Shown: piece by piece, positions 44,001-56,998 of the stretch
How the letters are laid out: every line of letters begins with the position of its first letter
How positions within the stretch are numbered: position 1 is the first letter of the stretch
From: Erodium maritimum
Taxonomy: Eukaryota; Streptophyta; Magnoliopsida; Geraniales; Geraniaceae
Reading direction: 5' to 3'
Assembly (NCBI GenBank): GCA_963921825.1
Contig: OY997589.1
Location: 83,436,523 to 83,500,522, forward strand
Length of the DNA stretch: 64,000 bases
Notes under the pieces: generated by a model
What the model was told of the DNA's origin: nothing
Seen by the model: only the letters and a program-made list of their open reading frames with translations
Database searches by the model: none
Translations under genes and position numbers: made by a program

Positions 44001-45400
44001 AAGCTTTGGCAACACAATTGGATTGTTTCTCAACAACCGTATTAAGATATTGAAATTTAGAAAACACATCGCTCTTGTGATCAATGGGAAAGAACCAAGT
44101 AAACAAAGAGAAGTCATCAATGAAAATAACACAATATTTATAACCCGGAGATGAATCCGTAGGACCATCACCCCAAACATCTGAATGAAGTAAATCTAAT
44201 GGAGATGAACTCCGATTATTTGTTAAAGGCAAAGATAGACGATGTGACTTTAAAGAAAACAAGAATGACAAAGACCAGTCTTGGACTTGAACGAAGAACA
44301 TAGAAGATGAAATTGACGTACAATACGACACAGTGTTTGGTAGTTTGGATGACCAAGACGTGCATGCCATTCTTCAGGAGTCAACACAAAAGCAGCAAAT
44401 GACGAAGACACTAAGATAGGAGAATCAAATAATTTGTAAAGATCGCCGTCGCTCGTTCCTCAGAGTAGAACTTTCTGGGAGTCCTGATCCTTTACACAAC
44501 AATTGTTGTTTGTACATATTTTTTGAACAAATAATAGCGGCTTACTTATGGTTGGGACATGTAAAACATTGGAAAGACGAAGGAAACGACCATGGGTGGG
44601 AGTAAGTCCGGAACCAATATGTTTTATCGGAGCACCAGACCCATTGCCCACAATTAACTTAAGTTTACTTTGGTATGGAGAGGATTGAGACATGAGAACT
44701 AAATCTAGTGTGATATGGTGAGAAGCACCTGTGTCTGGAAGCCAATACGATGCTTGAGTGGACTCTGGAATGGATGGAGATGCCATAGTTGAGAAATGAC
44801 CTTGTGTAGAGCCAGCAGGATCAGACGAGCCCCGAGCAAAATTCTGAAGATGACTGTTAAACTAAGCATCAAAACTCGGCGGAAAGCTCAGGCATCATGG
44901 TTATGCAGTCCACAAGTTTGGCACGTAGTCTTGGAGTTATTGTAACCCATGCAATCTCTATTAGGACCACATCCTCGACCTCTAGGATAGGAACTTGAGC
45001 CATGAAAATTATTAGATTGTGTATGGGAACCAAAAGAGTTGTTACCAATAGGAACATTACTATGCGCCACATTGGCCAAGGGTGTCGAGGACTATTGAGA
45101 ATTGGGGAGTATCTCATATGACACAAGCTGTCCATGAAGTTCTGGGAACGAAATTGGATCTAACCATTGTTGGAGAGCACCGATAATGCCATTAAAATCA
45201 GAACCAAGCCGTTAAAAAATTACTGCAGCAAAATCAAAATCTGAAATCAGATTGTCTACAAGAGCAAGATAATCAGTCAAAGATTTGGCCTAATGATGAC
45301 ATTGGCTAACGGTTTTGTCATCTTTAGTCAGACTATAAAGTTCCAGGAAGGAAATTTATCAGAAAAGGAACGCTTTCCTTTTCTAATAAATTGGCCTAAT
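41087..45400 (-). mobile_element. Ty1/Copia fossil
   Basis: On the minus strand, right to left, there are a gag zinc knuckle (CQTCGLHNHDA near 44890), a protease start (WLPDTGASHHITLD near 44740), integrase (LLHSDVWGDGPTDSSPGYKY, then FNSDWGGEYRTL at 43975-44370), and reverse transcriptase blocks (MHQLDVSNAFLNGDLHQTV, VYVDGVIIIGNN at 42340-42900). RNase H pieces follow (41720-42346). This order, with integrase before reverse transcriptase, is diagnostic for Copia. LTR-like sequence lies at about 41087-41608 next to a GGGGGCA purine tract, with a MITE inside it. The copy is broken in many places and lacks a clear second LTR. Confidence 0.9.
41162..41460. mobile_element. Mutator-like MITE, family 3, inside the Copia LTR
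   Basis: The 299-bp foldback element has ends GGAAAAAACG...GTTATCCC. The inner arms are strongly inverted-repeated (CCTAACCCTCTTCAACCTTA with AAGGTTCAAAAAGGTTGGGA). The 9-bp duplication TATAAGTAA, at 41153-41161 and 41461-41469, is perfect. It is younger than the Copia copy it interrupts. Confidence 0.88.
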
Positions 45401-45410
45401 GGAGATATTG

Positions 45411-45612
45411 ATATTTTTTTATAAGCTCAAAAATTTATTAGAAAATGAACATTTTCCAAAAAGGAAAGGATCTAAGAGGCCAGAGACCAAAACAACGATT
45501 ACAAGAGAGCTCCAGTAAGAGGACATAAAAGGCCAAGCCTTTTCCCAACAAAAATGCAGAATAGGAAACCCAGCCAAGCGTCGCCTCCCGAAATTAGAGA
45601 TGAATCATCGCA
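45411..45612 (-). mobile_element. LINE 3' tail, minus strand
   Basis: TTTTTTTATAAGCTCAAAAA followed by TTTATTAG is the reversed 3' end of the same kind of LINE as at 56271 (GATAAGCTCGAAAATTTTAT). It adjoins the degraded gag end of the Copia fossil on the left. The Gypsy element with target duplication TCTTT lies on its right. Confidence 0.6.
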
Positions 45613-45617
45613 TCTTT

Positions 45618-48252
45618 TGTCACACCCCAAATCCGGTTTTGGCTGGACTCGAGACGCGAACTTAAAATAAATAAGTAAAAGGACAAATTAAAATAGATAA
45701 TTCTCAAAATATATTAATAAACCAAAACGGAAGAGTCAACAGCTCATAAAACAAGTGCGTAAGGTTTAGTTCAAAAATAACTGCACGTCTCTAGACCTAC
45801 TAGACAAGACCCTCGCCAGTTCCCAAGCTCAGCTGTGTCCTGCTAGCACAAATCCCGCTCAACACCTGAAAGACAACAAAGTAAGGGGGTGAGCCTTCGC
45901 TCAGTAGGAAAAGTAGTTAAGGTTAAGAACATTCGTCCACACCACGAGTAACCGTACAATTAGGGCATACTAGTACAACACGACTAATTGTCAAACTGGA
46001 TCTCATAACCACACTTACAATGCACTCACACAACCACTTCCACACAGTAAAACATTAACTAAACAGCAAACGTTTAACACACAAAAGCAACCAACACATG
46101 TCCCGTACCACAATCCCCGAACTCCGCCAGCTGTACACAGCCCAACTCCACCATATCATACCAAAAGCGCACGTCGACCTAGATATCTTCCCGGAAACAT
46201 CCCCATAGGGACACATATCATCGGGGTTCCCGGAAACATCCACATAGGGACACATATAATCGGGGTTCCGGGAAACATCCCCGTAGGACACACATTATCG
46301 GGATAGAAACACGACACCTAGTGTCAAACACGACCCGTAGGCCCAATACGACCCGTCGGCCCAATACGATCTGTCGGCCCAATACGACCCGTAGGCCCAA
46401 TCACAACCGTCGGCCTAAATGTCCTACATCGGCATACCCCCTCGAAGTAGGCATCGCACCGGAATAACACACCAGGGGACCGCGCATACGTGGGACCACA
46501 TCGTCGGCCTACGTACTACCTCACACCGGCACACCCCCTCGGTGCAGGTACCATACCGGAATACAACTCCTCTTGGAACACCCATCAAGATAATGTCACA
46601 CATCGTAGTGCCACAGATCAAACACGGCTCACCAAGCCCAACAATCTTACCACAATTACACGACACGTCGGTCTATCACTCACCCGACCATATCACAACC
46701 AATGATTCACATCATATCAGTCACGACACACTTGCCCACATATATCAATAACATGTTACACCGAATATAATATGCCTTGACTCTTAATTTTATCGACACT
46801 AAGTCACACAACATGCATCTCAATCAAGATCATGCATTTCAATCAGCACACAACCTAAGGCTCGACATGGCCATTCTACCAGCACGACAATTTCCCAGAA
46901 TATTGAAAGCGACTAAACTAGTGAATCACATCCTACATTCACACTAAGACTCGTTCGATTATTATATAATTGAAAGCGGTTATTCTAGTGAATCACATCC
47001 TATGTGCCAACTAGGACCTTTCCGGTTATTATTATTTACCTAACATGCATACTAGTAACTTTCCGTAATTAAACCGATATTCGCTACTTTCCCTACCTCA
47101 AGAAGAACAAACAGTTATGTCTCCTAGCTACTAACGTCCGGGCCTAACTCTGGTGTTCTCGGGCGAAGTCAAAGTCTGATTTTAACAAGTAAAAGTGATA
47201 ATCAGTCCCGGTACAGTCCGAATCAGTCCTCTAATTTATCAATTTTGTCCTTTGAAATTCTCCATTTTAAATTATTTAAGTTAATTAAATAATTAATTAG
47301 TCTGTCCGACCCGGATCCGAAAAACGGACCCGAATCCGGCACGGATCCGACCCGGCCCAGAACCCAGAACCGACCCTGACCCAAACCTGACCTGGACCCG
47401 GCACCAGGCCCGACCCAGACCAGACCCAGGCCTGACCAGACCCGGGTTCAGCCTGGTCCGAGACCTGGACTGTCCTGGCCCAAGGCCCAGTCTAGCTCGG
47501 GGTTGGTCCTGGCCCAAGGCCTAAGGGGGAAGGAAGGGCGAGGGAGAGAAGGCTAGGGTTCAGTCCGTCCTGACTGCGGCGGCCGGCGGCGTTAGAAGCT
47601 CGGAGGAAGGGCGGCGATGGCTGGGATCCTATCACAACTCCGGTGAGGGTTCTCCGGTGACCTGTATCCCGCAAGGACTCATGCCCTCTCAGAACCCCAT
47701 CGAGCTCGGACAGAGCTTCACTCCTCGCGAGTCTACAGCGGCGCACCAGAGAGAGAGTGAGAGAGAGAGAGGGAGATGGGGGCTTCGGAACGGTGGATCT
47801 GGGTCGATCTCTCCAGCGCGTCACTTACCTGTGCAGAGACCTCCGTCATAGGCACGATGCGACCTGGAACGGGAACGAAGGCACACGGCGAGGCGAGGCT
47901 TCGGTGGTTGCTTCTGGTTCTCCTGTGAACGGCGACGACGACGGTGGTCTCGAGTAGGTGCGGCGAGAGGAAGAGGGAGATCACCTCGGGATGCGTGCGT
48001 GAAAGTGAATAGAAGACGCGTGAACATTGACTAGGGTTGAGGGTAGCCGAGTTGGGCTTGGCTTGGTCCTGAGTACGCGCGGTGCGGGCTTTGGCTCGGT
48101 CTGCTTACTGGGCCTAAGCCTGTTCCGGCCCAAGTCCTTTTTTATTTTTTTATTTTTTTGCATTTGGCCCAAAAATCAACTCGTTTTCCCACCAACGACG
48201 TCCTAATCAGATAATTTAAATAATAAATCTTTTAACCGGGGCGGTCTTTACA
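45618..48252 (-). repeat. Left (3') LTR of the Gypsy fossil
   Basis: This copy of the LTR is 2635 bp long. It includes repeated (A/G)GGACACATAT.ATCGGG and CAATACGACCCGT(A/C)GGCC units (about 46190-46410) and a GC-rich GACCCGGCCCAGAACC region (about 47300-47520). The purine tract AAGGGGGTTAGAT (minus strand) adjoins it at 48253-48267. Confidence 0.9.
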
Positions 48253-48267
48253 ATCTAACCCCCTTAA

Positions 48268-49771
48268 AAGAATCTCGTCCTCGAAATTTAACAACGAACG
48301 CACTCCATTTGACCCTATCTCAGGGAACGTCCGATTAAAACTCCCAGTCCATTATCCCTCATGCACGGAAACACTTAAACCAGTCCGGAATCATCCGTCG
48401 GTAGAGACGTCGCACCGACACACGCAGCTTGGTCAAGATATCCTATACCGGAACCGTCCGTCGGTATAGGTATCATACCGGAACAAATCTCACATCGCAC
48501 TTAAAGCGGATCCAACACACAGACACTTCTCCTTAACTACTCACTTCGCTTATTTAAGTATCGCGCAACAACATACAATAAGGTAAGCCCACGTCCAACC
48601 ACTCACGATAAAATAAGGAACTAACACGAAATCATATCAACTTGACGTTGGATCTCACACTTACTGCACGGTCCGAAGCGACAGTACATCTTATCAACAT
48701 CTTGTTGGAACGCGTGCGCACCTCGAGACTCTAACTCGTCAGACTTTACTATGACGACACTCCACAAGAGGTGACATACAGTCGTGATCAATCATCGAAG
48801 GTTACCCAACCAGGGATGTCGCGCTTACCGTTGACCCTCGCTCACATACTACCAATCGAACCAAAAGATAAGTCGTTCCATCCAAGGTACCACATGACTG
48901 AAGACACTACCATTACCTTTTCCCCAGGGACCGAACGGCCTTGGATACCTCATGCGTATCTCATCCTCGCACTTCCACGTCGACTTTGTGCGGTTCTTAA
49001 TCGCCCACGATCCACGCGACCCTTCAGTCGCCTCTCGAGCAACTCGGGACCACAAGGGTCGACTGTTAATCATCAAGTGTGCCCTGCTTGGGAAATTGAC
49101 CCGACCTACCATCCAACGCTTCGTACGGTGCCATAATGTTACTGTCCTGAAATCGTTGTGGTAGTCGCACTCGGCCAACTATTTCCGGACTCCAGCAAAC
49201 GATGCTCTTACTGCTACTGTGCTTTCGTAGGGGTTGTACTAGTCCCCGCGGAACACTGGCATTCGGTCTTTACTTGTTGACAACTAATGTACATCGATCC
49301 AACTTCGCAACTACTGCCCATCCATACGTGACTGTCGTACGCCCGATCGCACTGCCATTGGTCGCCGGTCACAATCGATCGACGCCCGCGTCTTGAGAGT
49401 CATTCCATCCCCAGGATGACACCGAAAGTCTCCAAGTTCAACATAAAAAGGTTACTAAGAAAAGGGCGGTCAATTACTCTAATCTCACAATTCGGTCCTC
49501 TTAACTTTCTCACTCACGACTGACATTAGTCGGCACCGCCGCACCCTCAACTAGCATGCCAAGGTACACAGTTCTAAATTTCGTCCCAACATTCGTACTT
49601 GGCCGAACTCGGGGCGCGAACTAAGAATTAACAGATTAACAACTTACACGGTGTAAAAGTTCAAAAGCTGCTCCAATAACTAATAGTAATAAAACCAAAC
49701 AAAGTCAAATACAAGTCTTAAAATATAAAGTACATCTCTAATGTCAAAACAAAACAACTCCCGGACTCTCG
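48268..49771. other. Degraded internal part of the Gypsy fossil
   Basis: Between the purine tract and gag I recognise only the chromodomain-like trace near 48930-49100. A stretch near 49590-49790 resembles the outer end of an LTR (GGCCGAACTCGGGGCGCGAAC and CTCCCGGACTCTCGCTAGT). The remainder is unassigned. Confidence 0.45.
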
Positions 49772-51202
49772 CTAGTCCCATGTTCCGCGATGTCCTCTAA
49801 TCCAAACGTGCTCGAAACCATGAGCGATCCCATGATCGGAATCCTGTCTCTCCACCCGTGAATCGGCGACCGCATACACCCTACCCTGCGGTGCCTTAGG
49901 TCCTCCTCTCGGGTGTGGGGGAAGTGCTATTTGTTGCGCAGCTCTCTGCCTCGGCGCTGCCCCGCTCACTGCCTGCCACAGAGCTCTCTGCGTCTGAGCC
50001 TGACGCTGCTGGAACTGAGGCGACTTCCCAGTCTGCGACCGCTGGGGTTGCGGGGTCGACACCTCCCCAACTCGATCAGGACACCTAGCCGCGAAGTGTC
50101 TAGGCCGTCCGCACTGGTGGCATAGCGGTGGCCCAGCACTCTGCCTTCCCTCAGGTCTGTCCCTCGGACAGTCTTGAACCGTGTGACCCTGTTGTCCACA
50201 TCGAAAACATGCCCGCTCTGTCGGAGCAGGTGCGGCGGAGGTAACTGATCCCACTTGTCGCGTCCCTCTCATCTTTGTCTGGGTTTGGAATGATCCCGAG
50301 GTCCTCTGCATCCTCGGGTCACGGGCCTCAGATGGCCTCAGGAAGCCGCTCGGCCTCTGCCTGACCTCCCGAACTCTAGTCGTCTCGCGGAAGCGTCACT
50401 CCACGGCCAGTGCCTGGTCCATCAGTTCCGAATATACCTGAGTCCTCATAACAGCGACTCGATCGGCGATCACGGGATGGAGACCTGCCTCAAACCGTCG
50501 GCAACGAAGAACCTCCGTATGTACCCCCTCTTGAGAAAATCGAAGCAAGGAAGTGAATCTCGACTCGTACTCGGAGACTGTCATACTCTCCTGGCGCAAC
50601 TCCAGGAAATGCTGGTGCCTGTCATCCGATACTGACTGTGGAAAATACTGCTCAAGGAAGCGCTGCCCAAACAGCGAGTAGTCATCCCCCACGCGCGCCT
50701 GCTCGCGCTATCACAAGTGATAAGCATCCCCCTCCAGCTGAAATGCTGCAAAGTACACTCTCCTACTGCCATCCCAAACTCCTGAATTGTCAAAGTTGCG
50801 GGTCATCCGCTCCAGCCACCTCTCGGTTGCCTCGGGGTCTGGTTCCCCGGAGAATACTGGTGTGCCCAGTCTGCGGAAGTCTCGCAGCGCCTGAGCGGTG
50901 TGACTATCGGCCTGTCCAGGCCTCATGGTCACGGCTGTAGTGGCAGTAGGCACAACCTCCTGTGTCGGAGCTGTAGCCTCTCTCTGTGTAAAGGCGGCCA
51001 CCAAGCCCTGAACAATGCGGGTCAGCTCCTCTAGAGCTGCCGCCTGGGCTGTCTCAGCTCTCTCGTGCCCCTCAGCGGGCGCACTCTGGGCACTAGTCGC
51101 CCCTGCCGACCTAACGGTCGATGATCGTGCTTGGCCTCTAGCGGGCCGTCCCCTTGTGCCTCGCGGAGCATAGGTCTGTGCCATGTCGTAAATCCTCTGC
51201 AC
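49772..51202 (-). pseudogene. Gag remnant of the Gypsy fossil
   Basis: Minus-strand reading gives the retrotransposon gag domain (FSGEPDPEATERWLERM, FLEQYFPQSVSDDRHQHFLE, TVSEYESRFTSLLRFSQEG). Two zinc knuckles follow (CFRCGQQGHTVQDC and CHQCGRPRHFAARC). The domain order is that of Tekay-type chromoviruses. It is broken. Confidence 0.9.
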
Positions 51203-52055
51203 GGATAATGCACATGTTCAGTTTCTCAACTCGGAAGGAACAACGCGCTTAGAATAACTAACGCCACACATAGTCCACAACAGTGATAATTATAGTAATA
51301 GTATACTCAGTATAGCATAATCACCCAATATCACACAATAGAGAAGTTCGCATACTAGTGTGTCAAACAGATCATATATACAAGCAGCGGTTACACACAA
51401 TTTCACACTCAGCAATAACTTCACACCCAAGTCACACACACCACAGCTTATATCACAAGCAATTCCACAAAGCCCAACCTAGACTTAGTTTCAAGTTCTA
51501 AACACAGCCTCTTTCTAACATAACATTCATGTTGATCTCTCGTCGTTACAACCCGGTTCAGCGTCCCCGAATTCCGTTGTAACCACTCGATATCCCTCCA
51601 TTCACGTCCAGCTACAGTGGCTCCTATAGCTGAATCGTGATGGTACATACACTTCAATTTCTGCAGAAAATCGGGCATGACCCGTTCGTAAATCAAGCTA
51701 ACCATCCGCTTATGCGGGACAACCGAACGTTACATGCACACAACACTCAATCACAATTATAGCACACATCAATTTACTTAAGCTACACACCTCGGGTCTC
51801 GTTAATTTCACTCTTACCGCCCGACCAATTTCCATACTTGGAAAACGGTTCAACTCAACCAATAATCACACAGGTTCAAAAAGGATACACGGTACTTAGA
51901 CCGGACAACCACAAACCCGAGACTCACTCCGTCTCGTTTCTACGCGTAGGACATCTCCGACTTGCGTGACCGACACACGGTAACTTAACGGTTGAACTCT
52001 ACCCACCTAATTGACGTACGGTCCGAGGTTTTGAAAAAGCATTTCAAAATGAAAC

Positions 52056-52070
52056 CAGGCTCTGATACCA
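52056..52070 (-). promoter_or_regulatory. Primer-binding site for initiator tRNA-Met
   Basis: On the minus strand TGGTATCAGAGCCTG follows the 5' LTR after a three-base spacer. TGGTATCAGAGC is the complement of the 3' end of plant initiator tRNA-Met, the usual primer of plant Gypsy and Copia elements. This fixes the element's orientation. Confidence 0.9.
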
Positions 52071-52073
52071 AAT

Positions 52074-54687
52074 TGTCACGCCCCAAATCCAGTTTTGACC
52101 GGACTCGAGACGCGAACTTAAAATAAATAAGTAAAAGGACAAATTAAAATAGATAATTCTCAAAATATAATAATAAACCAAAACGGAAGAGTCAGCAACT
52201 CATAAAACCAGTGCGTAAGGTTTAGTTCAAAAATAACTACACGTCTCTAGACCTACTAGACAAGACCCTCGTCAGCTCCCAAGCTTAGCTGTGTCCTGCT
52301 AACACAAATCCCGCTCAACACCTGAAAGACAACAAAGTAAGGGGGTGAGCCTTCACTTAGTAGGAAAAGTAGTTAAGGTTATGAACATCCGTCCACACCA
52401 CGAGTAACCGTTCAATTAGGGCATACTAGTACAACACGACTAACTGTCAAAGGGGATCTCATAACCACACTTACAACGCACTCACACCACCACTTCCACA
52501 CAATGAAACATTAACTAAACAACAAACGTTTAACACATAAAAGAAACCAGCACACGTCCCGTACCGCAATCCCCGAACTCCGCCGGCTGTACACAACCCG
52601 ACTCCATCATATCATACCGAAAGCGCACGTCGGCCTAAATATCTTCCCGGAAACATCCCCGTAGGGACACATATTATCGGAGTTCCCGGAAACATCCACG
52701 TAGGGACACATATAATCAGGGTTCCCGGAAACATCCCCGTAGGGACACATATCATCGGGATAGAAACATGACACCTAGTGCTAAACACGACCCGTAGGCC
52801 CAATACGACCCGTCGGCCCAATACGACCCGTAGGCCCAATACGACCCGTAGGCCCAATCACAACCGTCGACCTAGATGTCCAACACCAGTATACCCCCTC
52901 GATGTAGGCATCGTACCGAAATAACACACCGGGGGACCGCGCATACGGGGGACCACATCGTCGGCCTAGGTACTTCCCCACACCGGTACACCCCCTCGGT
53001 GCAGGTACCATACTGGAATACAACTTCTCTTAGAACACACATCAAGATAATGTCACGCATCGTAATGCCACAGATCAAACACAGCTCACCAAGCCCTGTA
53101 ATCTTACCACAATTACACGACACGTCGATCCATCACTCACCCGACCATATCACAACCAATGATTCACATCATATCAGTCACGGCACACTTGCCCACACAT
53201 AGCAATAACATGTTACACCGAATATAATATGCCTTGACTCTTTATCTTATCGACACTAAGTCACGCGACATGCATCTCAATCAAGATCAGGCATTTCAAT
53301 CAGCACACAACCTAAGGCTCGACATGGTCATTCTACCAGCACGACAATTTCCCAGAATATTGAAAGAGACTAAACTAGTGAATCACATCCTACATTCACA
53401 CAAAGACTCCCTCGGTTATTATATAATTGAAAGCGGTTACTCTAGTGAATCACATCCTATATGCCAACTAGGACCTTTCCGGTTATTATTATTTACCTAA
53501 CATGCATACTAGTAACTTTCCATAATTAAACCGGTATTCGCTACTTTCCCTACCTCAAGAAGAACAAACAGCTACGTCTCCTAACTGTTGACGTCTGGGC
53601 CTAACTCCGGTCTTCTCGGGCGAAGTCAAAGTCTGATTTTAACAAGTAAAAGTGATAATCAGTCCCGGTACAGTCCGAATCAGTCCTCTAATTTATCAAT
53701 TTTGTCCTTTGAAACTCTCAATTTTAAATTATTTAAATTAATTAAATAATTAATTAATTTGTCCGACCCGGTTCCGACCCGGATCCGAAAACCAGACACG
53801 GATCCGACTCGGCCCAGAACCGACCCTGACCCAAGCCTGACCCGGACTCGGCCCCAGGCCCGACCTAGACCAGACCCAGGCCTGACCAGACCCGGGTTCA
53901 GCCTGGGCCGAGACCTGGTCTGTCCTGGCCCAAGGCCCAGTCTGGCTCGGGTTGGTCCTGGCCCAAGGACCAAGTGGGAAGGAAGGGCGAGGGAGAGAAG
54001 GCTAGAGTTCAGTCGGTCCTGACTGCGGCGGCCGACGGCGGGGGAAGCTCGGAGGAAGGGCGGCGATGGCTGGGATCCCATCACAGCTCCGGTGAGGGTT
54101 CTCCGGCGACCTTTATCCCACAAGGACTCACGCCCACTCAGAAGCCCATCTAGCTCAGACGGAGCTTCACTCCTCGTGAGTCTACGACGGCGCACCAGAG
54201 AGAGAGAGAGAGGGAGAGGGGGGCTTCGGGACGATGGATCTGGGTCGATCTCTTCGGCGCGTCGCTTACCTGTGTAGAGACCTCCGTCACAGGCGCGACG
54301 CGACCTGGAACGGGAACGGAGGCACACGGCGAGGCGAGGCTTCGGTTGTTGCTTCTGGTTCTCCCGCGAACGACGACGACGACGGTGGTCCTGAGTGGGT
54401 GCGGCGAGAGGAAGAGGGAGCTCACATCGGGATGCATACGTGAAAGTGAGGAGAAGACACGTGAACAATGACTAGGGTTGAGGGTAGCCGAGTTGGGCTT
54501 GGGCCTGAGCGCGCGCGGTGCGTCCTTGGGCTCGGTCTGCTGACTGGGCCTAAGCGTGTTCCGGCCCAAGTCCTTCTTTTTTCTGTTTTTTTTTTCATTT
54601 GGCCCAAAAATCAATCCGTTTTCCCACCAACGACGTCCCAATCAGATAATTTAAATAATAAATCTTTTAACCGGGGCGGTCTTTACA
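52074..54687 (-). repeat. Right (5') LTR of the Gypsy fossil
   Basis: This second LTR copy, 2614 bp, is colinear with 45618-48252 and includes the same CGACCCGTAGGCCCAATA units (about 52785-52860). The primer-binding site adjoins its left edge. Confidence 0.9.
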
Positions 54688-54902
54688 TCTTTCTTCTTGC
54701 AAATTAATGCACGAATATTGGTCCATGCGTCAGGCCCCTGAGACGGAGCTGTAGCTTGAGGAAAACCAATCAACGAAGCTAGCAACTTTTCCGACGGTCT
54801 ATAAAAACAATATGTAAAGTTGGCGTCTTCACTGATGGTAAACAAAACGGGTTACTTTCCCGACGGAATTATAGGACGACAACAAAAATCACTAACCACA
54901 AT

Positions 54903-56254
54903 TTTTTTTTGAAACGGGAACTAGATATTATATTAACTGTAAAATATCAATCTTACAGGGCAGGACATAACTGTCCCGAATTCCAGATTTGTGTCCCAAC
55001 CAGTCGTAGCCCGTCGGGCGCTCATGGATCCATAAAGATAGTCTGCTTTGTCTCGCTGATCCAAACTCAAGAAATTCTTGATCCAACATTTCAAAAAATT
55101 GCACATCCCAAAACCTAGTCCTATCTAGCCATTATTTTATTCGACCAAACACATGAAAAACAAGAAGTAACTTAGCCTTTAAAGCAGATTCCTCGAGACC
55201 TCCCGGATGCAGTTGTCTCGGGTATGTAGGTATAGGCCCCAGACGGTCCTCCCCACCCATGCATTGGGGATTCATTCGTACCTTGAGGGGCTATACCCCA
55301 CCCTCCAGGCTCATAACATGTTCCTGAGCCTTTATGGTGGTCTCCAGGGACTCTAGCAGGCGCTTGAGGCTCCTTCCTTTTCTTTTTCTTTCGAGGACGG
55401 GGGCCAATGCCCGGATTGTTTCTCAATATTCCTCGACGAACCAGCGGTATCTCCCCCCTGAGTATACCGATTCACCGGGGGCCTATGTCGACCAGGGGGC
55501 ATTGATACAGGAGACTCCTCCCTCGGGGTGATCACCGTCACCGTCCTAGTTGCCTGAAGCTTCAGAGTGAACCGTCTGGGTGGCGGCCTTAGAGATCCCG
55601 GAGCCCGGCTTGGCCCACCTCGACCCCTAGGGTTTGCATACCATCTCGGGTTTTTGTGCCTCACGTATGACGTTGCTGGCCGAACTGGAAGGACAGGTGA
55701 CGGCGCCTCCATGCCCGGACCTCGGAGGAGACGTCCGTGTAGATGGGACGACATCACCCAAGGAAGGGGCGCGCTCCGATTGGTCTCGGCTCGGTCCCAC
55801 ACCTCTTCCAGCCATCGAGACCCTTCCCGGTAGCCCACTTCCGGCCGGTAGTCCAATGGTCGGTTATCCATAAACCGGGGAGACCAAAACGGCCACGGGG
55901 GCTTGTGTGCTCGCGCTTACATGGGCCAGTCGCACCCTCGGTGCATGCCCATTGGCCATATGGCCGAGTTAGGGGGTGGGAACGAGCCCTGGTATAGAGG
56001 CACCGTAGCCGAAACACCTATCCCCGGTAGGGATGACGCTCAATGCCTTGACGATGTTGCATCTTTGGGAACTGAGTGGGAGAGACGGGTGCAGTTTGTA
56101 CTGGACGACGACAGGAACCTGGTGAGCGGGAGTGGCGGCGTGGGGCGGTGGACGAAACGGGGGCAGCCTGCGCATGGAGGACGAAGACGCGAGGAAAAGG
56201 ACGGTGGCGCAAAACTCTAGCTAAAGTACGAAGGAGAACCTCCGTTGCAGAGGT
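54903..56254 (-). mobile_element. ORF1-only LINE, minus strand
   Basis: The poly-A end faces left (TTTTTTTTTTGAAACGGGAA at 54903). To the right, in minus-strand reading, come the ORF1 C-terminal part (YVRHKNPRWYANPRGRGG, KEKEKEGASSAC) and a zinc-knuckle-like region (YGHMANGHAPRV). The 3' end follows ORF1 directly, with no endonuclease or reverse transcriptase. It resembles 29215-29700 in its 3' region. The DUF4283 region is very worn. The right edge carries the target of the next retroposon. Confidence 0.6.
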
Positions 56255-56270
56255 AACGGAGCTCTTTTTT

Positions 56271-56759
56271 TTTGATAAGCTCGAAAATTTTATTAATAAG
56301 ACCGAATCCAAAAATGGAATCGGAATGCCCTGGTTCAAGAAGAAACAGGGTAAAAGAGGTCAAAAGACCAGTAACGCTTACAAAGGAGCTCTACTACGGG
56401 AAAGCTATAAGGACAAACCTTATCCCCAAACAAACAGAAAAATCTGAACAAAAAACAAAACTAGTGAGACGGTTTCTGCCGAGCCTTATGAGACGCTCTC
56501 CACAAGGTCAAAATAGGAGGCGCATCCTTGATGGCCCGTTCTCGAGTCAAGGAACGAGCTCTCGAACGGATAACGACAGTAAAAATAGAAGGTCTACTCT
56601 GACGAGGTTGAAAAAGAGCATCCTTCCAAGGACTTTCCTCCTTCTCTTCCGCTTCTACTACATCCTCCAAACCATCGATAACCGGTTCTGAGGCAGTCGA
56701 ATCAGCTGAGCCTAACAAAACATCCACAACACTAGTTAAAGGGCCTGCCATCACACCCC
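56271..56759 (-). mobile_element. Short LINE-type retroposon with 16-bp target duplication
   Basis: The insertion is flanked by AACGGAGCTCTTTTTT at 56255-56270 and 56760-56775. Its reversed 3' end, TTTGATAAGCTCGAAAATTT, adjoins the left duplication. The other end is GGGTGTGATGG on the minus strand. Within it a minus-strand frame of about 96 codons runs from the ATG at 56751 to 56461 (MAGPLTSVVDVLLGSADS...). It may be the ORF1 N-terminus of a LINE or a fortuitous frame in a 5'-truncated copy. It lies about 160 bp upstream of the TATA box of the ribonuclease gene. Confidence 0.75.
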
Positions 56760-56934
56760 AACGGAGCTCTTTTTTGTAATCAGTAGTTTTGGGAGTCAAA
56801 AGAAATTAAATAATAATTCCTTTGTTTCACTGACCACAAATTTTAAACCGCGGCAAAGAAGCATTTTTGATACACGGCTCATTCCTATTTTAATAATTTT
56901 TCAAATTGTACCCCCTTGTGCACCGGATGTGTAG

Positions 56935-56942
56935 TATATAAG
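56935..56942 (+). promoter_or_regulatory. TATA box of the T2 ribonuclease gene
   Basis: TATATAAG lies 57 bp ahead of the ATG at 56999, so transcription would start near 56968 with a leader of about 30 bases. Only about 160 bp of sequence separates it from the upstream retroposon. Confidence 0.65.
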
Positions 56943-56998
56943 AGAGTTGAGGGTAGCGAGACAATCAACCAAGAGAGAAGCAATCAAGAGTGGAGAAG

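Larger units (their letters stand above)
45618..54687 (-). mobile_element. Ty3/Gypsy chromovirus with two LTRs, fossil
   Basis: The element runs from TGTCACACCCC to GGTCTTTACA with a perfect target duplication TCTTT at 45613-45617 and 54688-54692. LTRs lie at 45618-48252 and 52074-54687. The minus-strand coding order is gag at 49772-51202, with only a chromodomain-like trace of pol near 48930-49100 (STWKCEDEIRMRYPRPF). The primer site and purine tract are both present. The element is incomplete, with several breaks, and could move only with help, if at all. By eye the LTRs differ by roughly 4-6 percent where compared, so it looks older than the copy at 20927. Confidence 0.92.

Noticed and set aside
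47293-47824. Open frames of Arg/Gly/Pro-rich peptides, repeated at 53680-54468
   Set aside because: They are present in both LTRs of one Gypsy element as repetitive GACCCGG sequence; they are not genes.
54693-54902. Minus-strand frame with LLASLIGFPQATAPSQGPDAW between the Gypsy element and the LINE
   Set aside because: It may be worn LINE or gag sequence; too short and without a known motif to name.
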